A DNA stretch of 38,376 bases from Pseudomonadota bacterium. Its GTDB lineage: Bacteria > Pseudomonadota > Gammaproteobacteria > Burkholderiales > JAKAFK01. The translations under genes and the position numbers were made by a program. Below, one piece after another: positions 8,577-17,416 of this stretch. The stretch spans positions 1 to 38,376 of the forward strand of contig JAJYKK010000027.1 of the NCBI GenBank assembly GCA_021788645.1, written 5' to 3'. Position 1 is the first letter of the stretch. Each line of letters begins with the position of its first letter. The notes under the pieces are model-generated. The model was not told the DNA's origin. It did no database searches and was given only the letters and a program-made list of their open reading frames with translations.

Positions 8577-9527
8577 ATGAGATTTCCAATGCCGCGCGCT
8601 GAGCTCGTCGTCGACATCGTCCTCGCAACCTACAACGGGGGCGCGTTTGTCGCGCAACTGCTCTCAAGCATCTCGCGGCAGACGTACCGGAACTGGCGCC
8701 TGGTCATCCGCGACGATGGATCGCGCGATGGCACGATCGAGATCTTGCGCGCTTTCAGGGACGACCATCCCGAACGCACCGTCCTCCTTGAGGACGGGTT
8801 GGGCAACCTTGGAGTGCGGCATAACTTTGCCCTCCTTGCCCGGATGACTGAGTCCAATTATGTTATGTTCGCGGATCAGGATGACATTTGGCTGCCTGAT
8901 AAAATTGAAGCGTCGTTGGCAACGATGCGCGCGATCGACGCGGATGGGCAGACCCCGGTCCTTGTGCATTCCGACCTGCGCGTCGTGGACGCCGACGGGC
9001 GCCTAATCGCCCCATCGTTCTGGAAGTATCGGGCGCTGGATCCCTTTGGCGGCAGCGTCTTTCGACGGTTGCTGGTGCAAAATACGGTCACCGGTTGTGC
9101 AACCATGGTCAACCGTGCGCTTCTGGACAAGTCTCTTCCGATCCCGCGTGCAGCGATCATGCATGATTGGTGGATGGGGCTGACCGCCGCCGCCTTCGGG
9201 CGGATCCATCCCATTGCGTGCCAGACCGTCTTGTACCGCCAGCACGGAGGGAACAGCATCGGGGCCCAGCAGTGGGTGGCTCGACTCCTGAAGGAAGCGT
9301 CGCGCGGCGTCGGCCATTTGCGTGAGCAAATTGTCCGCACGCAGGTGCAGGCGCAGGCGTTTGTCGAGGCCCATGGGAGCGCGTTGCCGGTGGAGGTGAG
9401 CGAGCAGGCGAGGCAGTATGCCCTGCTGGGGACGCTTGATCCCCTCCGTCGCCGCGTACGCGCATTGCGCAAGCGATACGCTTATTCCGATGCGATTAGA
9501 ACTCTGGGTTTCTATCTACTGATGTAG
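8577..9527 (+). CDS. Glycosyltransferase family 2 (rhamnosyltransferase-like)
   Basis: 316-residue GT-A enzyme. VVDIVLATYNGGAFVAQLL begins the donor domain; VIRDDGSRDGTIEIL and VMFADQDDIWLPDKIE are the two aspartate motifs in the form typical of the rhamnosyl/O-antigen GT2 subgroup. The likely catalytic-base region contains MHDWWMGLTAAAFG, followed by LYRQHGGNSIG. These motifs match dTDP-rhamnosyltransferase-like proteins, but the donor is inferred from resemblance only. The start is uncertain: ATG at 8577 or 8589; neither has a good ribosome-binding site. The 214 nt before it hold no gene I can support. Confidence 0.87.
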   Translation: MRFPMPRAELVVDIVLATYNGGAFVAQLLSSISRQTYRNWRLVIRDDGSRDGTIEILRAFRDDHPERTVLLEDGLGNLGVRHNFALLARMTESNYVMFADQDDIWLPDKIEASLATMRAIDADGQTPVLVHSDLRVVDADGRLIAPSFWKYRALDPFGGSVFRRLLVQNTVTGCATMVNRALLDKSLPIPRAAIMHDWWMGLTAAAFGRIHPIACQTVLYRQHGGNSIGAQQWVARLLKEASRGVGHLREQIVRTQVQAQAFVEAHGSALPVEVSEQARQYALLGTLDPLRRRVRALRKRYAYSDAIRTLGFYLLM

Positions 9528-9564
9528 CGTGCGTTGGCGGTGTTCCGGCCAACAACATAACAGG

Positions 9565-10491
9565 ATGTATCGTTCGGTGACTATGCTGTTGTGCATACCG
9601 ACCTTGAATCCGGGTCGCCATGCAGCACGTCTGGTGACGGCTATTGGCGAACAGGATCTCCGGCCAGACCAAATTCTGGTCATCGACTCGGGTTCAGAGG
9701 ATGGGTCGTTGGCTGCGTTCGAGGCCGGCGGAGCAAGTATTCACCGGATCGCCAAGCGCGAGTTCAGCCATGGCGGGACACGGCAGTTGGCCGTCAATCT
9801 GACCCCCGGCGCGGACATCATCGTCTTCATGACGCAAGACGCCCTGTTGGCCGATCGGCACGCCTTGCGCCGCCTGAGGGCATGTTTTGAGGATGAGAAG
9901 GTGGGGCTCGCATACGGTCGCCAGTTGCCGCGCGCGGGCGCGAGCGCTATCGAGGCCCACGCACGGGTTTTCAATTATCCCGCCGGCGAGAGCGCTGCGC
10001 GGGACATGAGTGATGCGCCGCGGCTGGGGATCAAGACGTTCTTTGTGTCCAACTCGTTTGCGGCTTACCGGCGCTCCGCCTTGATGGCGGTGGGCGGCTT
10101 TCCGACCCACACCATCCTGAGCGAGGACCACTACGTGGCGGCCAAGATGCTGTTGGCGGGATGGAAGATCGTATATCGCGCCGATGCGCACGTGTATCAT
10201 TCGCATGCCTACACCGCCGGCCAGGATTTTCGCCGCTATTTCGATCAAGGCGTGTTCCATGGGCGCGAGCCGTGGCTGCGGGAAACCTTTGGTGGCGCGG
10301 GCGGAGAGGGGTTCAAGTTCGTCCGTTCCGAGCTGAGATATCTACTGGAAAACTGCACAGCACTTATTCCATCTGCATTGCTTCGAACGGCTTTCAAGCT
10401 GGCCGGCTTCAAGCTCGGGATGGCCGAGAGATTTTTGCCTCGCCCGATGAAGCGAGCCTTGAGCATGCACCGGCAGTTCTGGGAAAAATAG
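9565..10491 (+). CDS. Glycosyltransferase family 2 (RfbF/WbbL-like)
   Basis: 308-residue GT2. LCIPTLNPGRHAARLV and ILVIDSGSEDGSL form the donor site, and IVFMTQDALLADRHAL carries the metal-binding TQDA version of the DxD motif. That version and the REFSHGGTRQLAV segment are characteristic of the rhamnosyltransferase subgroup of GT2. The C-terminal half has ILSEDHYVAAKMLLAGWKI, the catalytic-base ED motif, then AHVYHSHAYT. Possible starts are ATG 9565, GTG 9577 and ATG 9583; 9565 is annotated. It is the third GT2 of the block, so the repeat unit may contain three or more sugars beyond the priming one. Confidence 0.88.
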   Translation: MYRSVTMLLCIPTLNPGRHAARLVTAIGEQDLRPDQILVIDSGSEDGSLAAFEAGGASIHRIAKREFSHGGTRQLAVNLTPGADIIVFMTQDALLADRHALRRLRACFEDEKVGLAYGRQLPRAGASAIEAHARVFNYPAGESAARDMSDAPRLGIKTFFVSNSFAAYRRSALMAVGGFPTHTILSEDHYVAAKMLLAGWKIVYRADAHVYHSHAYTAGQDFRRYFDQGVFHGREPWLRETFGGAGGEGFKFVRSELRYLLENCTALIPSALLRTAFKLAGFKLGMAERFLPRPMKRALSMHRQFWEK

Positions 10492-10889
10492 CGGGTTCAC
10501 TCCTCCCGCCGCTTCTGGGGACGTCGACTGCGTTGCGCGTGAGAAAAAGCCTGTCGGAGCGAGCGTTTGGCGGGGCGCGCCATCATCGGCCGCGCCCGAC
10601 GGTTTTGGGCAGGCCCGGCGGGAATAAGGTGGGGCGAGCGATCGGGACATGGCATGCCTGGGCCGAGCCGCCGGCCGGCGATGGTCATCGAATTGGGAAA
10701 ACCGCCGACAGGTATGCCAAAGATCGCCACTGAAACGGTGGCTCGCGTTGGTCATATTTTCATTGCGCTATGGCGAGGGTGCCGAGCCCTGGCTGCCGCA
10801 ACTGGTTTCGATAGCGCCGTATCCGCGCCCCATGTGCGGCACCGGCTGCGCGGGTTGCGTCAGGCATGGGGCCGATTGACGGAATACTC
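10492..10889. other. 398-nt stretch without a supported gene
   Basis: No complete gene is visible. One plus-strand frame (from 10649) reads KRWLALVIFSLRYGEGAEPW, which looks more protein-like than its surroundings. It could be the worn end of a lost glycan gene, but I cannot match it to a family. The stretch probably also holds the promoter or leader of the sugar-1-phosphate transferase that follows; I find no clear -10/-35 pair. Confidence 0.35.
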
Positions 10890-12356
10890 ATGGACTCGAA
10901 CAAGAAAGCATCGACCTATTTTGGTCGCCGCATGATGGAACCGGGCGCCAAGCCGGGTGGAATCCTGCGCCCGTATACGCCAATGCTGCTCTGGCTCGAG
11001 CAAATCGCGGACATTGCGATTGCGCTCGCCGTGCTTTACCCGCTCACGATTCTGCGGTTTGGCGGCTTTGGGCGAAAGTATGTGCTCCTTGACGTGGTGA
11101 TCGTGCTCACGATGCTTGTCGTTTATCAATGGACCGGTATGTATCGGAGCCTTCGGACGGGGGGCATCTGGCTGGAAGCGCAGACGCTCTTCAAATCCTG
11201 GTCGATCGCAGTTCTGCTGCTGGCCGTGCTGGGCTTCACGACCAAGGTGAGCGCGCTGTTCTCGCGGGAAGTGTTGCTGTCCTGGACGGTTTTGGGTTAC
11301 TTGGGCCAGTTGGCTTTCCACGGTGTGCTGCGCATCGGTTTGCGCTATGCCCGTGCCAAGGGATTGAATATCCGGCATGCGCTGCTGGTTGGCTACGGCA
11401 CCCCGATGCAGCGTTTTCATCGGCAGCTCAAGAACCATCCCTGGTTGGGCATCGAAGCGATCGGCTATCTGGCCTTGCCCGGAGAGGGTGAGCAAGACAC
11501 CCCGCCGCGTCTCGCGCTCCCCCGCCTCGGCGCGCTTGCGGATGCCGCGAGCGTCGTGGAAGGACAAGGGGTGGACATGGCATACATCACGCTCCCGATC
11601 ACGGACATGCACCTGATGGAAGAGGCTATCGCCGCGCTCATGCCGTTGAATATCGATGTGCATTGGGTTCCGGATCTTTCGTCCTTCCAGCTGCTCAATC
11701 ACGGGGTGAGGGAGATCGGCGACCAGCCCATCTTGTGCCTGTCGGATTCGCCGCTGGACGGCGTGCGCCGGATCGGCAAGCGCATCGAGGACGTGGTGCT
11801 GGCTTTCTTGATTCTATCCCTGGTGAGCCCGGTCATGCTCGCGGTCGCGATCGGCGTGAAGCTTTCTTCCCCGGGCCCCGTCCTCTTCAAACAAAAGCGC
11901 GGGGGCCTAGGCCGCAATCACATCGAAGTGTGGAAATTCCGCACGATGAAGATCCATCATCAGCAGGAAGGCACATTCACGCAAGCCTCGCGCGCGGATC
12001 CGCGCATCACACCGTTCGGTGCCTTCTTGCGCCGCACAAGTTTGGATGAACTGCCGCAGTTCTTCAACGTGCTGCAGGGGCGCATGTCGATCGTGGGCCC
12101 GCGTCCGCATCCGGTTGCAATGAATACATACTACAGCCAGCAAATCGACGTCTACATGCTGCGCCATCGCATCAAGCCGGGCATCACAGGCTGGGCGCAG
12201 GTCAACGGCTGGCGCGGGGAAACCGACGAACTCGGGAAAATGGATGAGCGCGTCAAGCACGACCTCTACTACATCAACAACTGGTCGCTGTGGTTGGACT
12301 TGAAGATCATTTTTCTGACGATTTTTAAGGGGCTCGTGCACACGAATGCATACTGA
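10890..12356 (+). CDS. Polyprenyl-phosphate sugar-1-phosphate transferase (WcaJ/WbaP type)
   Basis: 488-residue membrane enzyme that starts repeat-unit synthesis by moving a hexose-1-phosphate from its nucleotide onto undecaprenyl phosphate. Four to five N-terminal hydrophobic helices (about residues 30-160) precede a Rossmann-like CoA-binding-type domain (IRHALLVGYGTPMQRF). A C-terminal catalytic domain follows with the reentrant helix DVVLAFLILSLVSPVML. Catalytic motifs are FKQKRGGLGRNHIEVWKFRT, SLDELPQFFNVLQGRMSIVG and PGITGWAQVNGWRGETDE. The domain order is that of the WcaJ/EpsL/WbaP family with the N-terminal extension. The start at 10890 (GGA six bases upstream) is preferred over 10866. 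It ends the plus-strand block. Confidence 0.92.
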   Translation: MDSNKKASTYFGRRMMEPGAKPGGILRPYTPMLLWLEQIADIAIALAVLYPLTILRFGGFGRKYVLLDVVIVLTMLVVYQWTGMYRSLRTGGIWLEAQTLFKSWSIAVLLLAVLGFTTKVSALFSREVLLSWTVLGYLGQLAFHGVLRIGLRYARAKGLNIRHALLVGYGTPMQRFHRQLKNHPWLGIEAIGYLALPGEGEQDTPPRLALPRLGALADAASVVEGQGVDMAYITLPITDMHLMEEAIAALMPLNIDVHWVPDLSSFQLLNHGVREIGDQPILCLSDSPLDGVRRIGKRIEDVVLAFLILSLVSPVMLAVAIGVKLSSPGPVLFKQKRGGLGRNHIEVWKFRTMKIHHQQEGTFTQASRADPRITPFGAFLRRTSLDELPQFFNVLQGRMSIVGPRPHPVAMNTYYSQQIDVYMLRHRIKPGITGWAQVNGWRGETDELGKMDERVKHDLYYINNWSLWLDLKIIFLTIFKGLVHTNAY

Positions 12357-12399
12357 GTCGATCAAACCGTGATCGGCGCCAATCGGGCAATTTTCTTTT
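12357..12399 (+). terminator. Possible terminator in convergent gap
   Basis: In the 70 nt between two convergent genes, GTCGATC (12357-12363) can pair with GATCGGC (12371-12377), with one G-U pair. A T-rich run TTTTCTTTT at 12391-12399 follows, about 13 nt beyond the stem. The spacing is not ideal for an intrinsic terminator. The overlapping near-palindrome GATCGGCGCCAATC could serve either strand. Confidence 0.3.
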
Positions 12400-12426
12400 A
12401 TGCCGCGCCGACCGGGACTGATACTG

Positions 12427-13518
12427 CTACATAGGTCCGGTGACGTTCTTCGGCGGCATGCCCCCCTTGTCGCACAAACGCGCGAATGCCTCGAATGCAT
12501 CGAATACGGGGATATCCATGACATCGTGGGTCTGGGGTTGCAGGAGCTCGTGCGAGACGCCCCAGGGATACCAGTGGCGAGCGTCCGACTGACCAAAAAA
12601 ACATACGATCGGTAACCCGAGCGCTGCGCCAATATGCATGGCGCCGCCATCGCTGCAGATCATCATATCGGTTGCAGCTAAGCCCCCGATAAGTTGGTGC
12701 AGGTTTTCCGTCGGGCAGCCCACGATTGGGAGCCCCTCAAGGTGCGCCAAAATCGCTTTCGCCTTCTCGTCATCGCCCGGATGGTGCACGTTTGTGGCGT
12801 CGCCTGGAGCCCAGAACAGACAAAAGGCGGCGTCGTACCGTTCGTGGAGTGTCTTAATGAGTTTGATGAAGCGTTCTGCAGGCCAGCGCTGGCTGGGTTT
12901 TCTTGTGCTTATATGTATGGCAATGACCCGCGTCGTCTCAGTCAGCCTTACGGCTGCAAGCTTTTCGCGCGCACGCGCAACATCCGCGGCTGAGGGGACC
13001 ATGCGCATGGGCGGAGGTGGGCCTTCTACACCCAGGGGACGGAGCAGACGAAAGACGTTTTCCACGTGGTGCATAGGGTGCGGTACCTCATTGGGCACCC
13101 CCATGTCGATGTCATGCGTGCCTCGCCGTTCAGCTTCGGTGAAGCCGATGATATGCTTGGGGTCGACCCACCGTGCGAGCCTAAGCGCCTTGGGAAGGAA
13201 ACTCGTTCCGGCGAGGATGACATAATCGAAGCGTTTGCGGCGAAGATGCACCAACAGCTTTACCCGTTCCCAGTAAACGCCGAGCGCGCCCGCGCCCGCC
13301 GGGCGATGCTTGGCCTTGGTATACGCAAATATTTCGTCGATATCTGCATTGTTCTGCAGCACGGCGGCATTGTAGCTGTTGACAAGCGCACAAATCTCAG
13401 CAGAGGGGTGCTGCGTGCGTAGCGCCCGGAAAATGGGCGTGGTGCACACAAGATCGCCGATGTTGTCGCGCCGGATCACCAGAATCTTGAGGCGGGGGCC
13501 TTCCGGCTGCGGTTTCAC
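12427..13518 (-). CDS. Glycosyltransferase family 9 (heptosyltransferase-like)
   Basis: 363-residue GT-B enzyme of the ADP-heptose:LPS heptosyltransferase family. The N-terminal KILVIRRDNIGDLVCTTPI motif is diagnostic. The C-terminal donor domain holds IHISTRKPSQRWPAERF and the CSDGGAMHIGAALGLPIV segment, which contacts the nucleotide diphosphate in this family. GT9 enzymes usually add heptose to the inner core of LPS; some act on other surface glycans. The GTG at 13518 overlaps the upstream ligase stop as GTGA; another GTG at 13527 is possible. Position right behind a WaaL-type ligase supports an LPS-core or O-antigen role. Confidence 0.88.
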   Translation of the reverse strand: MKPQPEGPRLKILVIRRDNIGDLVCTTPIFRALRTQHPSAEICALVNSYNAAVLQNNADIDEIFAYTKAKHRPAGAGALGVYWERVKLLVHLRRKRFDYVILAGTSFLPKALRLARWVDPKHIIGFTEAERRGTHDIDMGVPNEVPHPMHHVENVFRLLRPLGVEGPPPPMRMVPSAADVARAREKLAAVRLTETTRVIAIHISTRKPSQRWPAERFIKLIKTLHERYDAAFCLFWAPGDATNVHHPGDDEKAKAILAHLEGLPIVGCPTENLHQLIGGLAATDMMICSDGGAMHIGAALGLPIVCFFGQSDARHWYPWGVSHELLQPQTHDVMDIPVFDAFEAFARLCDKGGMPPKNVTGPM

Positions 13519-14807
13519 GGCGTCCACTCGTCGTGGGGCGCCGAGCGCATCCCTATCAGCGCGCCAATGAGAAGCCAGTAAAGGAATGCCCCGTCGTTGA
13601 CGAAGAAATCGTCGGTCATGTTCTTAAGGAATACCCCTGCGCTCATTGCGACACCTGCGACCAGATAGGCCCAGACAGGCGAATTCATCTTGGCAAGGTT
13701 TCTATCCGGCCAAATGGCACGGATTGCCCCGAACCAGAGTACCAGGAACGCCAGCACGCCGGGGATGCCCATTTGCACGCCTTTGTTCAAGATCATGTTG
13801 TGGGCATGCGAAAACGTTGAATAGGCATGGCAAAAGGCTGGGTTGCGCATCTTGAATGCCTGAATGCCGAACCCGCCACCGGTGAAAGGTTCGGCCGTAA
13901 TATTATGAAGCGCGAGCGGCCAGATCAATGTGGTACGGGGGTCGGTCGCAAGCGGCTCGCGCACTTCCAGAAGCCTTGCAAAGAATGCGACACAAAAAAT
14001 CCCGGTGATCGCCCCGAGGGCGATCACTTTTCTGTTGCGGCACACGCCTGGTTTTGTCGCGCACACAAGAGCCGCTGCGACGACGAGTTCGCCGCCCAAC
14101 GCGAGCGCGCCCTCACGGTTTCCCGTCAGATATAGCGCGACCAGCCCACCCGTAATTAGAAGGGCGAGGGCTGCCCTTTTCAGACGCGCCGTGCGCGGCA
14201 GCACCCACATAGACGTGACGACAAGAGGCAAAGTCGTGATGAGATAGGTGCTGAACGTTCCGAAGCCGTCGGCCAGGGAACCCTGGTGCAGGCGGAAATC
14301 AGAGTGCCAGAAGGGCGAAAGGACGAAGCTGTTCAGCAGTGAGTACCCGATCATCAAGGTAACACCCGCCACGATGATCCGCATTAGCTTGGAGAATTCG
14401 GACGGTCCGTTCACCCAGGACGTGAAAATGAGCAGCACAAGCAGGGCGTAACCGATCTGTTCCTTGATCTGGCCGATGGAATAAAGGGGGTGGATCGCAT
14501 AGGTCAGCGAAGCAAGGGCAACGACTCCATAGACGGCCCACGCCCAGAGGAAGGGAATCCGCAGCCTCAGTCCCTCCCTGCGCGAACCGGCCCAGAGCGT
14601 CAGGATGACGAGCGGAAAGAACGCGAGATTGCGTACGGCAATGGTGTGTCTGAGGGGCAAGAACCAGATATAGGCCGCCATGAGCAGGAACGCGGCATGG
14701 CGTGCGCCATTTCCGACGGAGGGCGCGGGCACTTTCCACGTCAGCTCGGAGTGAAGAGTTCTCACGGAAGGATCCTGCATAGTGTTGATGAGGTTCTTGG
14801 CGTGCAT
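13515..14807 (-). CDS. O-antigen ligase / polymerase (WaaL/Wzy_C family)
   Basis: 430-residue polytopic membrane protein with about 10-12 helices. The long periplasmic loop and Wzy_C-type region includes LPLVVTSMWV, LTGNREGALALGGELV, ITAEPFTGGGFGIQAF and FSHAHNMILNKGVQMGIPG. The histidine in SHAHNMILN corresponds to the conserved catalytic-loop histidine of the family, and NREG to the conserved arginine. Sequence alone does not separate WaaL (ligation to lipid A-core) from Wzy (polymerisation). Its company of heptosyltransferase-like genes favours WaaL. The ATG at 14807 is chosen because GAGG lies six bases upstream; ATG 14780 is an alternative. Confidence 0.85.
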   Translation of the reverse strand: MHAKNLINTMQDPSVRTLHSELTWKVPAPSVGNGARHAAFLLMAAYIWFLPLRHTIAVRNLAFFPLVILTLWAGSRREGLRLRIPFLWAWAVYGVVALASLTYAIHPLYSIGQIKEQIGYALLVLLIFTSWVNGPSEFSKLMRIIVAGVTLMIGYSLLNSFVLSPFWHSDFRLHQGSLADGFGTFSTYLITTLPLVVTSMWVLPRTARLKRAALALLITGGLVALYLTGNREGALALGGELVVAAALVCATKPGVCRNRKVIALGAITGIFCVAFFARLLEVREPLATDPRTTLIWPLALHNITAEPFTGGGFGIQAFKMRNPAFCHAYSTFSHAHNMILNKGVQMGIPGVLAFLVLWFGAIRAIWPDRNLAKMNSPVWAYLVAGVAMSAGVFLKNMTDDFFVNDGAFLYWLLIGALIGMRSAPHDEWTP

Positions 14808-14882
14808 CCTCTGCCTCAACGGCTGGACCTACTGCCGGACAGGCTCCCTGGGCGCACGCGCTCGAGATTGGCTGCGAGTGCC

Positions 14883-14888
14883 ATTATA
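14883..14888 (-). promoter_or_regulatory. Likely -10 box of a promoter for the ligase operon
   Basis: Minus-strand TATAAT (exact consensus) lies 76 nt upstream of the ligase ATG, inside a 274-nt gap after the preceding GT9 gene. No good -35 hexamer is found at 16-18 nt, so it may need an activator. The gap, together with this box, suggests that the ligase and the following GT9 form their own transcript. Confidence 0.45.
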
Positions 14889-15069
14889 CCTTACGCAATG
14901 GGCTCGGAGTCTTTCGGCGATGCGGGCGCCGGGTACTTCAGGTGGGTTGTGGTGTCCCCAAAGCCACGGGAATTCCGAATCATGGCGCGGTTGCGCCCGC
15001 GTTGCGGTATTCCTTCGGCACTGGCTGGCCGGCACATTGGAGGAGCGGGGGCAGGTCGGTGTCCACTCG

Positions 15070-15079
15070 CCCCCCCCCC
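15070..15079. repeat. Homopolymer tract of ten C/G
   Basis: Ten C on the plus strand (ten G on the coding strand) begin two bases after the stop codon of the GT9 gene encoded at 15082-16119. Such tracts slip during replication and can switch genes, but here the tract lies outside the frame, so a switch of this protein is not expected. It could affect mRNA 3' structure, or it could be an assembly-length artefact. Confidence 0.7.
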
Positions 15080-15081
15080 GC

Positions 15082-16119
15082 TCAATGGTATCCGCGCGCC
15101 CCCAGCGCCTTTTCGACCTGCTCGAAGACGGATTGCACGCTAATGTCGCCCATGGGGCGCGGTTCCCCGCCGAGATCGTCGCGATGCGGATGGTCGATGC
15201 TGAAATTGAGCGGATGGTCCTTGGGTCCGTACACCGAGGCAGGATGGCGGGGGTGATAGAGGCCGATGATCGGAATGTCGAAGCTGCTCATGAGGTGTGT
15301 CGGGCCGGTGTCCACGCCGACATAGAGGTCGGTGAGCGACATGAGCGCGGCCGTTTGCCGCAGGGTCAGCTCGCCGCCCAGGTGGGCCGCATGGGCGCCC
15401 ATCTGCGCGGCCAGGCGCAAGGTGCGCGGCTTCTCCTGTGGCCCGCCATAGATCAGGAAGCCCGCATCCGGCCATCTCGCCAGTATGCGGCGGGCGAGCG
15501 CCACGAAGGCGTCTTCAGGCCAGTCGCGGTAGCTCTTGGTCGGGAAGCTCGCGATCTGCAGGCCGATGAGCGGACGCTTCTCCGCAAAGCCCAGTGATTG
15601 CAGCCGCGCTTCGGCCGCGGCGGTCTCCTCCGGCCGGCAGCGATAGCGGATGCGCCCGTCGTTTCCGGTCAGGCCCAGCGCCGCCGGCAGGCGCAGGAAG
15701 TGCTCGGTGAAGTGCACCGTGGGATAGGCGTCGGGCTCGACGCAGACGAACAGGCGCCGGTTGATGTCGGGGTTCTTCTGCCGGAAGGCGACCACGCGCC
15801 TGGCGATGCGCAGGGCATACCGGACGAGCGGTTCGTCGTAATGATAGACCAGCGCGAGGTCATAGGGCTTTCGTCCGAGCCGGCCGCGCAAGGGCGCCGA
15901 CCATTTCGAGGCGCTGCGCACCTTGGCGATCCCGGCAAGGTTCTCCATCACTTCGATGCGCCTTCGTCCGCCGACGACGGTGATTTCGGCCTCAGGCCAG
16001 CGGCTGTGCAGACGGTCGATGGCCGGGGTGGCGGCCAGCGTATCGCCGATGCGGGATACGTTGATGACGAGGATTTTCGCGGGCTGGAGGGTCTTGGCGA
16101 TGGGTTCTGAATTTGACAC
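15082..16119 (-). CDS. Glycosyltransferase family 9 (heptosyltransferase-like)
   Basis: 345-residue GT-B enzyme. AKILVINVSRIGDTLAATPA is the family's N-terminal acceptor-domain motif, and ITVVGGRRRIEVMENL follows. In the donor domain LIGLQIASFPTKSYRDWPED and LYVGVDTGPTHLMSSFDIP are the nucleotide-sugar contacts, ending IIGLYHPRHPASVYGP. It is distinct from the 12427 and 32130 GT9 proteins, giving three in the window. It begins with GTG, 42 nt after the GT4 gene, and a TATAGT hexamer at 16126-16131 (minus) sits right before it. Probable role: addition of a core sugar. Confidence 0.88.
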   Translation of the reverse strand: MSNSEPIAKTLQPAKILVINVSRIGDTLAATPAIDRLHSRWPEAEITVVGGRRRIEVMENLAGIAKVRSASKWSAPLRGRLGRKPYDLALVYHYDEPLVRYALRIARRVVAFRQKNPDINRRLFVCVEPDAYPTVHFTEHFLRLPAALGLTGNDGRIRYRCRPEETAAAEARLQSLGFAEKRPLIGLQIASFPTKSYRDWPEDAFVALARRILARWPDAGFLIYGGPQEKPRTLRLAAQMGAHAAHLGGELTLRQTAALMSLTDLYVGVDTGPTHLMSSFDIPIIGLYHPRHPASVYGPKDHPLNFSIDHPHRDDLGGEPRPMGDISVQSVFEQVEKALGARGYH

Positions 16120-16161
16120 GGCGTTACTATATCAGATGCTTCTGGCCGACAAAACAATCTG

Positions 16162-17301
16162 TTAGGGGCGCGCGACGGCTTGCGCGAGGGCGAGGTAGCG
16201 GCCGATGGCGTAATCGCGATGGAATTTGGCGAGACTCTCGTCGGTGATCGGCGGGTAGCCTTCGAGCGCGGCGCGGATGTTGCGGGCCAGGGCGGCGACG
16301 TCCCCCACCGGCGACAGGTAGCGCGCGAACTCGCCGGTGAGGATCTCGCTCGGTCCGGTCGGACAGTCGGTGCTGACGACCGGGGTGCCCAGGATGAGCG
16401 ACTCGATCAGGACCGTCGGCAGGCCCTCGCTCTGGGAGGACATGGCGAACAAGGCGGCGTGCTTGACCCATGGGTAAGGATTCTTCTGGAACCCGGCAAA
16501 GAGAACGCGCCCCTCCACGCCGAGGGTTTTGACCAAGGCCTTGAGGTGCTGCAGATAGGCTTCCTCCTTGTCGTCCGTCGTGCCGCCCAGGAGAACGAGC
16601 CCATGGGGGACACCCGCCTCGCGCCAGGCGCGGATCAGCAGCTCCTGATCTTTGCGCTCCCCGATTCTCGCCGCGTAAACGATGTAAGGCGCCTCGGGCA
16701 GGCGGGCGGGCTCCAGGGCGAGCGCCCGGAGCTGCTCGAAATCGAAGGGATTGTAGATGACGGCGAGGGATGCGGGAACGATGCCCATCTCCTCGAGGAG
16801 TTCCTGCCGCATTGCTTCCGTGATCGCCACGATGTGGCGCCCGCTGTAGATGCGGCGGAATTTCTGGCGCCAGCGGTATTGGCGGATGATGCGCTTGAGG
16901 CCGGTCTTGCGGCCGATCTTGGCGCTCAGGAAATGCATCATGGAGTTGCGGTAGCGGATGAAGACCTGCGGCAGGCGCGCCATGCCGGAGATCCGGTCCA
17001 TGTCTTCCGCATTGGAGATGAAGAAATCGAAGGGATGGCCGTCCGCCTCGATGTCGGCGACGACCCGGCGCAGCCGTCTCGCCAGCAGCCATTTGTTCAG
17101 CGGGCGCGATCGGGCCAGGACGCCGGTCTCGGAGAGCGCATGGATGCGATGGCCGTGCGTGTCATGCGCCACCTCGTCGCGGACGATGAAGACGTGGACA
17201 TCATGGCCCAAGGCGCGAAAGGCGTCCGCGAAATTGAGCGCGATGCGCTCGGCGCCCCCGCCAACCAGGGAATCCAGGAGGAGGCCGATACGCTTGGGCA
17301 T
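16162..17301 (-). CDS. Glycosyltransferase family 4
   Basis: 379-residue retaining GT-B enzyme. The N-terminal domain opens with IGLLLDSLVGGGAERIALNF, the glycine-rich loop typical of GT4. The C-terminal donor domain starts near YIVYAARIGERKDQELLIRA and contains SSQSEGLPTVLIESLILG, with the EX7E glutamates, followed by PVVSTDCPTGPSEIL. Family members transfer hexoses or N-acetylhexosamines to LPS core or O-units. The start at 17301 (MPKRIGLL, with CGGGAA just upstream) is preferred over 17352. It precedes the GT9 gene by 42 nt and probably shares its transcript. Confidence 0.9.
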   Translation of the reverse strand: MPKRIGLLLDSLVGGGAERIALNFADAFRALGHDVHVFIVRDEVAHDTHGHRIHALSETGVLARSRPLNKWLLARRLRRVVADIEADGHPFDFFISNAEDMDRISGMARLPQVFIRYRNSMMHFLSAKIGRKTGLKRIIRQYRWRQKFRRIYSGRHIVAITEAMRQELLEEMGIVPASLAVIYNPFDFEQLRALALEPARLPEAPYIVYAARIGERKDQELLIRAWREAGVPHGLVLLGGTTDDKEEAYLQHLKALVKTLGVEGRVLFAGFQKNPYPWVKHAALFAMSSQSEGLPTVLIESLILGTPVVSTDCPTGPSEILTGEFARYLSPVGDVAALARNIRAALEGYPPITDESLAKFHRDYAIGRYLALAQAVARP

Positions 17302-17372
17302 GTGTTCCCGGGCGCTCACGGTACGGGTCCCCAGTCCTTGTCGAGGACGCATAGTCTAACACGCGCTCCCTC

Positions 17373-17390
17373 GCCGCCCTGGCGGGCGGC
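17373..17390 (-). terminator. GC-rich hairpin between deacetylase and GT4 genes
   Basis: Stem GCCGCCC / GGGCGGC (7 bp) with a 4-nt loop lies 27-44 nt after the deacetylase stop. No T-run follows on the minus strand, so it is at most a weak terminator or a processing/stability hairpin inside the operon. Confidence 0.35.
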
Positions 17391-17416
17391 CGTACTTTGG
17401 CTGACGGTACGCGATC

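Noticed and set aside
15070..15079. Poly-G tract as a phase-variation switch of the GT9 gene
   Set aside because: The tract begins after the stop codon, so slippage would not change the protein.
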